A stretch of 32,202 bases of DNA, taken from the NCBI GenBank assembly GCA_017548125.1, contig JAFYNK010000008.1:1-32202 (forward strand), written 5' to 3'. A program made the position numbers and the translations under genes. A model generated the notes under the pieces. The model did no database searches. It saw nothing but the letters and a program-made list of their open reading frames with translations, and was not told the DNA's origin. Shown here piece after piece: positions 8,489 to 15,710 of the stretch. The stretch comes from Bacteroidales bacterium (lineage in GTDB: Bacteria > Bacteroidota > Bacteroidia > Bacteroidales > F082). How positions within the stretch are numbered: the stretch's first letter is position 1; each line of letters opens with the position of its first letter.

Positions 8489-9391
8489 TTAAAAGACGCT
8501 CAATTTAATCTTTTTAGGGTTCGCTTTTATTTCTTCTAAAATTGATTGAAGTGTCTCAACTGTCTCGTTTACATTATAATACAGGCTATCGTCTTTCATC
8601 AGAAGGCCTGCGCTGCCTTCTCCATTATTGATGCCTTCCATCAAGGTGTTGAATTCTGTCAAGCATTTTTCTAAAGATGAGACTAAATGATTGTAATCTA
8701 TTTTTCTTAAAGAGTCGCTGACAGTGCTGAAATTTCCTGTTATTGTTTCTAAATCGTTGACAATCATAGTAAGCTTGCCGTCTTTGCTGTCGGTGAGAAG
8801 CTGTAAGTCTGAAGAAATCTCGTTGATGTTATACATAGAAGAAGCGAAGCTGCTTGCACCTTTATTGATATTATCTTTAAGCTCAGAATTTAATAAATCA
8901 TTAAGATTTAACGTAAGTTGGTTGAGAGAAACCAACAATGATTCCAAGTTGTTTTTGAGAGGCATTATTGTTTCAGTAATCATTCCCATAGTTCCGGCGT
9001 CAAAGTCGCATTGGAGAGTGTCGCCGCTTTGAGCCATTTCTTTCGAGTCGCCCAAAATCAGATTAAGGTTGGCGTATCCCATGAGGCTCTTCACGATTTT
9101 AACGGTACTGTTCTTAGGGATGTTTATTTCGTTATTCATGATGAAGTCGATGACGATAGAACCGTCTTGGCTTGGATGAAACTTCAGAGAAGTGATTGTT
9201 CCGACTTGCATTCCGTTGACGGTGATGATGTCGCCAGGAAGCAGTCCCTGCGAATTGTCACATAATATATAATAATTTGATTGATGACGAAGAATTGACT
9301 TGCCTTTGAGGAAGTTAAAACCCCATACAAACAAAGCTATCGCTGCGATGAACGATAATCCGATTAATATTGATTTAGTTTTGTCTTTCAT
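8489..9391 (-). CDS. MCE/MlaD-family substrate-binding membrane protein
   Basis: The 300-residue protein has one N-terminal membrane anchor (residues about 8-28, SILIGLSFIAAIALFVWGFN) followed by a single MCE domain. The MCE core includes GLLPGDIITVNGMQVGTITSL. The rest is helical (residues about 140-290), as in MlaD-type proteins that form hexameric lipid channels in the periplasm. No ABC permease or ATPase of an Mla system lies beside it here. It starts 17 bases after the amidase gene, so the two are probably cotranscribed. A role in phospholipid traffic at the outer membrane follows from the family, not from the sequence itself. Confidence 0.88.
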   Translation of the reverse strand: MKDKTKSILIGLSFIAAIALFVWGFNFLKGKSILRHQSNYYILCDNSQGLLPGDIITVNGMQVGTITSLKFHPSQDGSIVIDFIMNNEINIPKNSTVKIVKSLMGYANLNLILGDSKEMAQSGDTLQCDFDAGTMGMITETIMPLKNNLESLLVSLNQLTLNLNDLLNSELKDNINKGASSFASSMYNINEISSDLQLLTDSKDGKLTMIVNDLETITGNFSTVSDSLRKIDYNHLVSSLEKCLTEFNTLMEGINNGEGSAGLLMKDDSLYYNVNETVETLQSILEEIKANPKKIKLSVF

Positions 9392-9408
9392 TTTATATCT
9401 TTTTTTTA

Positions 9409-10500
9409 TTATAATCTTACTCCGTTTTTAAATGATATGACGAAAGCTGTTGTGTAGCCTTTAGTCTTGACTGTCTTGCAATATTCGTCGGCTTCTTTTT
9501 TTGTTAAAAATGAGCCTGCTGTGTATTTGTATTGACCGTTATGTTCGTAGAAATCGATGTCTTTCAAGTCTTTATAATGAAGGTTGTGGTTGTCGAGTTT
9601 TCTGCTTCTGCTTTCTATCTGGACTTTATATACGATTTGGTTAGCGTCTGGTGTTTGGTTTTTCTGGATGTTTTCGTATGCTGGACCATCTGTCATATTT
9701 TCTTTGTCGTAGGCCACTTTGTAGTCGCGGAAAGCTCTGAACAGAGCCGATGCTATATAAGTCTGGCCGTCAGCGGAGTTGAGAAAATTCTCTTCTGCTT
9801 GGTTTGAGAGGAATCCGATTTCGACCAAGACGGAAGGCATTGTTGTTTTGTAAAGGACGAGGAAACCTGCTTGTTGCACGCCTCTGTCTTTTCTTCCGAC
9901 TCTTTTAACGAGTTGGTTTTGTATGCGTTCAGCCAAGTCCAAAGAGGCGTTTTTATATTCGCTTTGGAAAAAGTTGAGCATGATATACGCCTCAGTGCTG
10001 TTAGGGTTGAAGTTGTCGTAGTCTTCTTGAGCGTTGTCTTCGTACATAATCGCAGCGTTTTCATTTTTAGCCACTTCAAGGTTGGCGGCATTTCTGTGCT
10101 CACCCATCACGAAAGTCTCTACGCCGTAAGGCTGTGGAGAAGCGTTGGCATTGCAATGTATAGAAATGAATAAGTCGGCGTTTTGTTCATTGGCTATTTG
10201 CGCTCTTCGCAGAAGTGAGACAGAGACGTCGCTGCTGCGAGTGTAGATGACTTTTACGTCGGGACAATTCTGCTTGATATAATCGCCAGTCATCTTGGCA
10301 ACCTTCAGAGTGATGTCTTTCTCCTTAGCTTTCTTTCCGATAGCTCCAGGGTCCTTGCCGCCATGTCCAGCATCGATAACGACAGAAGTAATCTTCTTCT
10401 TATTCTGAGCCTGAATATCATTTGAAAAAATGATGTTGGTAATCAGAATGAGAAAAAATAAAATCACTCCTTTTTCAGAATTTAGTCGCAACTTATGCAT
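9409..10500 (-). CDS. N-acetylmuramoyl-L-alanine amidase (Amidase_3) with C-terminal SPOR-like region
   Basis: This 363-residue secreted enzyme cleaves the amide bond between MurNAc and the stem peptide, usually in cell separation. A signal peptide (residues 1-32, ending IQAQ) leads into the Amidase_3 domain. Zinc ligands are visible as H46 (DAGHGGKDPGA), E60 and H115 (SIHCNA), with the catalytic E227 in LVEIGFLSN. The C-terminal 75 residues (YKVQIESRS to VISFKNGVRL) resemble the SPOR-like peptidoglycan-binding tail of Bacteroidota AmiC proteins. It is the first gene of a minus-strand set with the MCE and OstA-like genes, transcribed from the box at 10538-10531 and divergent from lptD. Confidence 0.93.
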   Translation of the reverse strand: MHKLRLNSEKGVILFFLILITNIIFSNDIQAQNKKKITSVVIDAGHGGKDPGAIGKKAKEKDITLKVAKMTGDYIKQNCPDVKVIYTRSSDVSVSLLRRAQIANEQNADLFISIHCNANASPQPYGVETFVMGEHRNAANLEVAKNENAAIMYEDNAQEDYDNFNPNSTEAYIMLNFFQSEYKNASLDLAERIQNQLVKRVGRKDRGVQQAGFLVLYKTTMPSVLVEIGFLSNQAEENFLNSADGQTYIASALFRAFRDYKVAYDKENMTDGPAYENIQKNQTPDANQIVYKVQIESRSRKLDNHNLHYKDLKDIDFYEHNGQYKYTAGSFLTKKEADEYCKTVKTKGYTTAFVISFKNGVRL

Positions 10501-10508
10501 AAGAAACG

Positions 10509-10516
10509 TATATTTG
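10509..10516 (+). promoter_or_regulatory. Bacteroidota -7 box (TATATTTG) for lptD
   Basis: TATATTTG fits TAnnTTTG and lies 31 bases before the TTG start at 10548. It sits in the 47-base divergent gap to the amidase gene. Confidence 0.6.
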
Positions 10517-10530
10517 CAGATAATTTTTTA

Positions 10531-10538
10531 CAAAAATA
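10531..10538 (-). promoter_or_regulatory. Bacteroidota -7 box (TATTTTTG) for the amidase operon
   Basis: On the minus strand TATTTTTG lies 30 bases upstream of the amidase ATG. The two divergent -7 boxes are within 30 bp of each other, so amidase and lptD transcription may compete or be coordinated. Confidence 0.55.
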
Positions 10539-10547
10539 TAAAATAAA

Positions 10548-13310
10548 TTGTTGAGGAGTAAAATATATAGATATTTTCTTGTTTTTTTCTTTGTCTTCTC
10601 ATTGATATTGTCAGGCTGTAAAACTGTCTCTAAAATCAATGATGTTGATGATAATCATATTGTTACAGAAATATCTGATACTCTTTCTAACGATACTGTC
10701 GCAGAAGAAGATATTATCATTGATACCGTTGAAATCGACACTGTTTTGATTGAAAATAATGATACTGTTATTGTTGATACTGCTATGAAAAATGATACGG
10801 TTATCACAGTGGCGCTGGAAACGAAGAAAACGCTTCCTCAAAAAGAATCTTTTGTGGATGATAAAATTGAACGTACATGCAACGACTCTACCATCCAGGA
10901 TTTTAGAAACAACAAAATATATTATTACGGACAGGCGAAAGTCGTTTATGAAGACATAACGATAGAGGCGGAGTTCATTGAATTTGACTTCGAGAAACGC
11001 ACGGTTTTCGCCAAGGGCCTCCTGGATTCTACTGGGAAATTATACGGCACGCCGGTTTTCCTTGAAGGTGACAAAAAATATAATTCTGAATCAATGACTT
11101 TTAACTTTGAGACCAAAAAAGGTGTCATAACGAAGGTGTTCACTGAAGACGCTATGGGTTATATCCATGGAACGCGAATCAAGAAGATGGAGGATAACAC
11201 TATCAACATAAAATCAGGTTCTTACACTACATGCAGCAATCCTGAACATCCTCATTATGAGTTTCATTTCGGCAAGGCTAAAGTCATCCCTAATGATAAA
11301 ATCGTTACGGGTCCGGCGTATTTTAAGTTGGAAGGCACGCCTCTTCCTGTCGGCGTTCCTTTTGGCATCTTCCCTAATTCCAAAGGACAACGTAACGGTA
11401 TCTTGGTCCCTTCATGGGGCGAATCGGCCAACAGAGGATTCTATTTCGAAAACGGTGGTTTCTATTGGGGAATAAACGAAAATATCGACCTTCAACTCGT
11501 CGGCGATATTTATACCAGAGGAAGCTGGGCTGTCAAACCTACTTTGAGATATAACAAAAGATATGCGTATAATGGCTCATTCTCAGGAAGCTACGCCGTT
11601 AATAAAATAGGTACCAAAGGCTCCGCTGACTATGACGAAAGCACCGACTTCAAAGTGCGTTGGGTGCATAAGCAAGACCCAAAGGCCAGACCTAAGTCTT
11701 CTTTCTCTGCCGACGTTTATATAGTTAGCTCTAACTATAACAAATACAACGCAATATCGTCTAACGAATATCTTAGTAATACTTTCCAGTCGAGTGTCGC
11801 TTATCAGACAAGCATAGGAAGCCTGTTTAATTTCACCGCCAATGCAAGTCATAGCCAAAATACTTTAACTCATATAATGACAGTGACTTTGCCGGAACTT
11901 ACTCTTAGTATGAACAGAGTGTATCCTTTGAAAAATATTGGCAATCCTGCTAAGAAAAGATGGTATAAGGACTTGTATATCAGCTATACAGCCAACGCGA
12001 AAAATTATGTCAGTATGGCTGATAGCCTTTATTTCAAACCTAATTGGCTCGACAATCTGCAAAACGGTATTCAACATAGAGTGCCAATCACTATGCCTGT
12101 AAAATTGTTCAAATATATAACTTGGACGACTTCTGCTAATTTTTTGGATAGAATGTATTTCAGATATTTTGAGAAACAATGGGTTGACGACAGCAATATG
12201 CCATCGGGCGGATATCTTAGAACCGACACCGTCAATCAGTTCAGAAACGTATTTAGCTTTGACATATCAAGTTCGTTGACAACGAAAATATATGGTCAAG
12301 TCAATTTCAGGAAAGGACCAATCAGGGCTATACGTCATGTGTTCACGCCTTCAATCGGACTTTCTTATAATCCCGATTTCTCAAAGGATTTCTGGAATTA
12401 TTATGGAACGTATTATGATGCCAACGGAATAGAACAGCTGTATTCTATGTTCCAAGGCAATATTTACGGCACGCCACCTTCCGGCAAAGCTGGACGAGTC
12501 AACTATAGCTTCGGCAATAATCTTGAAATAAAGGTGCCGTCCAAAAAGGATACAATCACAGGCGTTAAAAAAGTGAAGCTTATTGAAGAACTTTCTTTCA
12601 GCGGAAGTTATGATATTGCAAAAGACTCCCTTAACTTCTCATATCTGTCGGTTAATGGCAGAACGACTTTGTTTAAAAACTTATCGGTGAGATATTCAAG
12701 TATATGGGACCCATATATCCTTGATTCTACTGGGAAAAAACAGCTCAATCAATTTGAATGGGACGTTAATAAAAGATTGTTTAGAAAAAATAGCGTGTCG
12801 TGGAATTTCAGCTTGAGTTATTCGCTTAATAACGACACCTTTAAGAAAAAGACTGGCGGAACGAGAAACTCGGCGACGCGGCAGTTCGAATCGTCGCCTT
12901 TGGCATCAGAACAGGAAATGAACGACATACGCTCTCATCCGGAAGATTATATCGACTGGACAACAAAATGGTCTTTGTCGCTGAGCTATAATCTTACATT
13001 GTCTAATAACCTGACTTACTTTAATTATCTGATGCAAGATAATAGAAAAGTCATACAAACGCTGGGTGCTAACGGAAATATCAACCTCACTCCAAATTGG
13101 AAAGTCTCTGTGCAGACTGGCTGGGACTTTGAACAGAAAAAGCTTTCTTATACATCTCTCACTATATATAGAGACCTACATTGCTGGGAAATGCGCTTCA
13201 ACTGGATTCCTCTTGGAACGTACAAAAGCTGGAATTTTACTATCAATGTCAAAGCCGCCGCATTGCAAGACCTTAAACTCTCCAAGAAAAAGGACTATCG
13301 CGACAATTAA
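10548..13310 (+). CDS. lptD: LPS-assembly outer-membrane protein LptD-like
   Basis: The 920-residue protein is a LptD-family barrel that inserts LPS into the outer leaflet. The N-terminus has a signal sequence ending in a lipobox-like LSGC (C24). A low-complexity segment rich in D, T, I and V follows (residues about 30-85, repeated DTV). Then comes an OstA-like beta-jellyroll (IYYYGQAKVVYEDITIEAEF) and a long C-terminal barrel with alternating aromatic strands. Size and order match Bacteroidota LptD. No ATG lies near the start; TTG at 10548 (or 10551) is needed to keep the signal sequence. It diverges from the amidase/MCE/OstA genes. A lipid anchor on a barrel would be unusual and remains a prediction. 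Confidence 0.88.
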   Translation: MLRSKIYRYFLVFFFVFSLILSGCKTVSKINDVDDNHIVTEISDTLSNDTVAEEDIIIDTVEIDTVLIENNDTVIVDTAMKNDTVITVALETKKTLPQKESFVDDKIERTCNDSTIQDFRNNKIYYYGQAKVVYEDITIEAEFIEFDFEKRTVFAKGLLDSTGKLYGTPVFLEGDKKYNSESMTFNFETKKGVITKVFTEDAMGYIHGTRIKKMEDNTINIKSGSYTTCSNPEHPHYEFHFGKAKVIPNDKIVTGPAYFKLEGTPLPVGVPFGIFPNSKGQRNGILVPSWGESANRGFYFENGGFYWGINENIDLQLVGDIYTRGSWAVKPTLRYNKRYAYNGSFSGSYAVNKIGTKGSADYDESTDFKVRWVHKQDPKARPKSSFSADVYIVSSNYNKYNAISSNEYLSNTFQSSVAYQTSIGSLFNFTANASHSQNTLTHIMTVTLPELTLSMNRVYPLKNIGNPAKKRWYKDLYISYTANAKNYVSMADSLYFKPNWLDNLQNGIQHRVPITMPVKLFKYITWTTSANFLDRMYFRYFEKQWVDDSNMPSGGYLRTDTVNQFRNVFSFDISSSLTTKIYGQVNFRKGPIRAIRHVFTPSIGLSYNPDFSKDFWNYYGTYYDANGIEQLYSMFQGNIYGTPPSGKAGRVNYSFGNNLEIKVPSKKDTITGVKKVKLIEELSFSGSYDIAKDSLNFSYLSVNGRTTLFKNLSVRYSSIWDPYILDSTGKKQLNQFEWDVNKRLFRKNSVSWNFSLSYSLNNDTFKKKTGGTRNSATRQFESSPLASEQEMNDIRSHPEDYIDWTTKWSLSLSYNLTLSNNLTYFNYLMQDNRKVIQTLGANGNINLTPNWKVSVQTGWDFEQKKLSYTSLTIYRDLHCWEMRFNWIPLGTYKSWNFTINVKAAALQDLKLSKKKDYRDN

Positions 13311-13323
13311 TGACGAAAGTTTA

Positions 13324-13461
13324 AAGGGGATTTCTATAAATTGCTTTGCAAATGATTTATGAATTTATCTTTGAGAAGATTTTTGTTTTTCTTGAAAGAA
13401 CATAGCGAGCTATGTGATTGAAAGAAAGGCGAAAAGATTCCAAGAAAAAACATAAAGCATG
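13324..13461 (-). repeat. 138-bp dispersed repeat, copy 2 (inverted)
   Basis: The reverse complement matches positions 1-138 with two mismatches. It begins 13 bases after the lptD stop. Flanking bases differ between the copies on the inner sides, which fixes the inner edges near 138 and 13324. The palindrome ACATAGC nn GCTATGT is kept in both copies. Confidence 0.9.
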
Positions 13462-13500
13462 CAAAAGTTTTAACTGTTACTGTCAAAAATTATTTAAACG

Positions 13501-13525
13501 GGGAATTTATAGAAGTCCCCCTTAA
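13501..13525 (+). repeat. partial third copy of the repeat end
   Basis: The stretch aatttatagaagtccccc followed by ttaa resembles the inner end of copy 1 (aatttatagaaatcccc then ttaa). With the preceding GGGG it can fold (GGGGA with TCCCC). It sits just after the stop of the minus-strand T9SS gene. Confidence 0.55.
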
Positions 13526-13526
13526 T

Positions 13527-14321
13527 TTATTTTTTAACGAAGCGTCTTGTCAATGTCACATCGCCTTTTTTAATATTGACGAAATAAACTCCAGAGCTTA
13601 ATTTCGACACGTCAATTCCATCATTATTATAAACGCCTTCATAAACGACAACTCCGTTCATCGCAACGACAGTCACGTTTTCAATTTTCTCATCGCTTGA
13701 AATGACGAGCTGATTTTCTGCAGGATTAGGATAGACATCGAAAGAAATTGTCTTTTCTGGAACAGAAACGCCGTCTGACATCAATTCAACATTGTCAATT
13801 CTGATTCCGTTTGCCGTAAAACCGTCGCAGTCATAATGAAGGAATCCTATATACATATTCTTTCCAGCAAACTCGCTAAGGTCGATAAATTCTTCACCCC
13901 ATTTGCCATCAGCATGTGGAGCTGTATATCTTCTGCTCCATACCACATAGAAATTTATTCCGTTTTCAGAGACAATGACGCCGAAATTCTCTTGATAATA
14001 GACTATGTCTGACTGCGAATGGAAGAAATGCAGTTTTGATGACTCTGTAATCAAATATGGCTGTTCGGTATAGAGATAATTTTCAGGTGTCAATTCTCCT
14101 GCGCTATAACATGAAGAAAACAATCCATAAGTACCATTCATGCCGCCCGACACTGTGGTGTTATGCAGCTCCCATGTGTTGCCGTCGCCATCGGCATCAT
14201 AACCGACCCAACCACTGAAAGAATTATTGTTAAAATCGTAAGAGAAAGTCGTCTCCTGTGCTTTTGCTGTCATCAGTGAACAAAAGACACAGCACATGAT
14301 GATAAGTAAATTTCTTTTCAT
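13527..14321 (-). CDS. secreted protein with choice-of-anchor J-like domain and T9SS type A sorting domain
   Basis: This 264-residue protein has a signal peptide (to about residue 21, MTAKAQ). A beta-rich domain follows at about 25-185, with FNNNSFSGWVGYDADGDGNTW and FTANGIRIDNVEL, the pattern of choice-of-anchor J or cleaved-adhesin domains. The C-terminal sorting domain (about 190-264) starts SFDVYPNPAENQLVI and ends SGVYFVNIKKGDVTLTRRFVKK. It would be exported by Sec and then carried over the outer membrane by the type IX system. A D/N-rich loop near residues 40-50 may bind calcium. No enzyme motif is visible, so adhesin or surface ligand binding is only a guess. It has its own -7 box and stands alone between lptD and the ompH cluster. 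Confidence 0.9.
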   Translation of the reverse strand: MKRNLLIIMCCVFCSLMTAKAQETTFSYDFNNNSFSGWVGYDADGDGNTWELHNTTVSGGMNGTYGLFSSCYSAGELTPENYLYTEQPYLITESSKLHFFHSQSDIVYYQENFGVIVSENGINFYVVWSRRYTAPHADGKWGEEFIDLSEFAGKNMYIGFLHYDCDGFTANGIRIDNVELMSDGVSVPEKTISFDVYPNPAENQLVISSDEKIENVTVVAMNGVVVYEGVYNNDGIDVSKLSSGVYFVNIKKGDVTLTRRFVKK

Positions 14322-14355
14322 AGTATTAAATTTTAGTTATTAAATTGAATTAGGG

Positions 14356-14363
14356 CAAAGATA
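14356..14363 (-). promoter_or_regulatory. Bacteroidota -7 box (TATCTTTG) for the small T9SS cargo gene
   Basis: Minus-strand TATCTTTG, 34 bases upstream of the ATG at 14321, fits the TAnnTTTG consensus. Confidence 0.6.
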
Positions 14364-14397
14364 TGATTTTTTTAAAATCTCTGCCACTTGAAGATTC

Positions 14398-14438
14398 AAA
14401 AAAAAAGTCCAAAGATCTTTCAACCTTTGGACTTTTTT
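14398..14438 (-). terminator. rho-independent terminator after ompH (bidirectional-looking)
   Basis: A perfect 8-bp stem GTCCAAAG (14407-14414) / CTTTGGAC (14425-14432) has a 10-base loop. It is flanked by a run of A on the left and six T on the right, so it can end minus-strand transcripts coming from ompH. Confidence 0.85.
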
Positions 14439-14440
14439 AC

Positions 14441-14472
14441 TTCTAGAGTTCTAGAATTTTAAAATTCTATAA
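14441..14472. repeat. 8-bp tandem repeat, 4 units, with an 18-bp palindrome
   Basis: Units are ttctagag, ttctagaa, ttttaaaa and ttctataa, ending at the base before the ompH stop at 14473. Positions 14452-14469 form a perfect palindrome (tagaatttt / aaaattcta). Confidence 0.7.
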
Positions 14473-14988
14473 TTATAAACCTAATTTAGCTTTAACGTCA
14501 GCTGTGATGTCGATAGCGTTTTCGCCGATATAAACAACAACGCCAGCTGTTTTGTCTAAAATGTATGTGAATCCTTTTTCTTGACCTACTTCGTTAACAG
14601 CGTTTTGAACTTTTTCGATGATTGGGTTTAACAATTCAACTTGTTTGCTTTGCAAAGCCATATCAGCACTAGCTTGAAATTCTTGGATTCTTGTTTCGAG
14701 GTCTAATATTTCTTTTTCTTTTGATTGACGGATTAAGTTAGACATTGTAGCTTGGTTAGCTTGATAGTCTTGGAGTTTGCTTTGGTATTCAGCTGCCATT
14801 GCTTGTAATTCATATTGTAATTCAGCAGCGTAAGCCTGAAGGTCTTGTTCAACTTTTGCTGTTTCAGGCATGATTTGCAAGATAGAACCTGAATCAACGT
14901 GACCGATTTTTACTGATTGAGCATTAGCGCCAAAAGCAACACCTACTGTAAATACAACAGCGAAAAATAATTTAACTAATTTTTTCAT
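14473..14988 (-). CDS. OmpH/Skp-family periplasmic chaperone
   Basis: The 171-residue protein has a signal peptide (to about residue 23, GANAQ) and the OmpH start KIGHVDSGSILQIMPE. A long charged coiled coil (about 45-125) forms the Skp tentacles, and the C-terminal strand segment KGFTYILDKTAGVVVYI closes the body. Skp proteins hold unfolded outer-membrane proteins in the periplasm. A second ompH paralogue lies 70 bases upstream and bamA before that, so it belongs to the outer-membrane assembly cluster. It also has its own -7 box at 15030-15023, allowing expression apart from bamA. Confidence 0.93.
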   Translation of the reverse strand: MKKLVKLFFAVVFTVGVAFGANAQSVKIGHVDSGSILQIMPETAKVEQDLQAYAAELQYELQAMAAEYQSKLQDYQANQATMSNLIRQSKEKEILDLETRIQEFQASADMALQSKQVELLNPIIEKVQNAVNEVGQEKGFTYILDKTAGVVVYIGENAIDITADVKAKLGL

Positions 14989-15022
14989 TTTTATAATTTT
15001 TTATTGTTCTAATTTTCTCGTG

Positions 15023-15030
15023 CAAAGATA
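15023..15030 (-). promoter_or_regulatory. Bacteroidota -7 box (TATCTTTG) for the distal ompH
   Basis: Minus-strand TATCTTTG lies 34 bases upstream of the ATG at 14988, inside the short gap between the two ompH genes. Confidence 0.6.
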
Positions 15031-15042
15031 ATAATTTTCGAC

Positions 15043-15063
15043 TTTCAATTTTCAATTATCAAT
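15043..15063 (+). repeat. 7-bp tandem repeat (tttcaat), 3 units, overlapping an ompH stop
   Basis: Units are tttcaat, tttcaat and tatcaat. The third unit contains the stop of the ompH gene that ends at 15059, so the array supplies the gene end. Confidence 0.75.
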
Positions 15064-15628
15064 TGTTTTTCTTTCTGTCTTCACGACGAACTGTCTGCAT
15101 TACATTGCCGATTTCATCGAGTACATCATCGCTGATGTCATTTTTCTCGTTGCAGTAAAGCATTGTTGTACCAGAAGCTTTGTCAAATACGAAAGCGTAG
15201 TTTTTGGTAAGAGCTATTTGATTTATAGCGTTATATACTTTTTCCTGGATAGGCTGAACGAGTTCTGCTCTTTTTGTATATAACTCGCCTTCTGGTCCGT
15301 AATATTGCATTCTAAGAGCTTCTGCTTCTTGGCGTTTTGCTGTTATAGCTTCTTTTTTCTTTCTTTTTTGGTCTTCAGAAAGAAGAACTGATTCTGATTG
15401 ATATTCTCTGTCCATTTCTTGAGCTTCCATGAAAAGTTCAGTGATTTCCTTTTCCCATTTTTTTGAAAGCTGGTTTATTTCTTCTTGTGCGTCTCCGTAT
15501 TCAGGGATATTTTCTAAGATATAATCTGAATCAACGTATGCAATTCTTTGATTTTGTTGAGCATTGACAGATGCCATTCCTACTAACATCATAAATGCCA
15601 ATAATAAGATAGATGTTTTTGTTTTCAT
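15059..15628 (-). CDS. OmpH/Skp-family periplasmic chaperone (paralogue)
   Basis: This 189-residue OmpH protein has a signal peptide (to about residue 23, SVNAQ), then QRIAYVDSDYILENIPEYG. A charged coiled coil (about 45-130) is followed by the closing segment KNYAFVFDKASGTTMLYCNE. It differs enough from its downstream neighbour to be an old paralogue, and it is longer at the C-terminus (basic, asparagine tail). It follows bamA by 82 bases on the same strand. Two tandem ompH genes after bamA is common in Bacteroidales. The final residues come from a 7-bp repeat array. Confidence 0.92.
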   Translation of the reverse strand: MKTKTSILLLAFMMLVGMASVNAQQNQRIAYVDSDYILENIPEYGDAQEEINQLSKKWEKEITELFMEAQEMDREYQSESVLLSEDQKRKKKEAITAKRQEAEALRMQYYGPEGELYTKRAELVQPIQEKVYNAINQIALTKNYAFVFDKASGTTMLYCNEKNDISDDVLDEIGNVMQTVRREDRKKNN

Positions 15629-15676
15629 ATTTTAAGCATTTTAATTGTTATACATTATTACTTACTAATTGTTCAT

Positions 15677-15704
15677 TATGAATTGTGAATTATGAATTAT
15701 GAAT
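15677..15704 (+). repeat. 7-bp tandem repeat (tatgaat), 4 units
   Basis: Units are tatgaat, tgtgaat, tatgaat and tatgaat, lying 6 bases beyond the bamA stop. The inverted form of the same unit occurs at the dprA start. Confidence 0.8.
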
Positions 15705-15710
15705 TATACA

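Noticed and set aside
13311-13526. Small gene or RNA in the gap after lptD
   Set aside because: Most of the gap is the repeat copy; no coherent reading frame or known RNA motif was seen.
14473-15628. The two ompH genes as one gene split by a frameshift
   Set aside because: Each has its own signal peptide, full OmpH domain and length; the downstream one also has its own -7 box.
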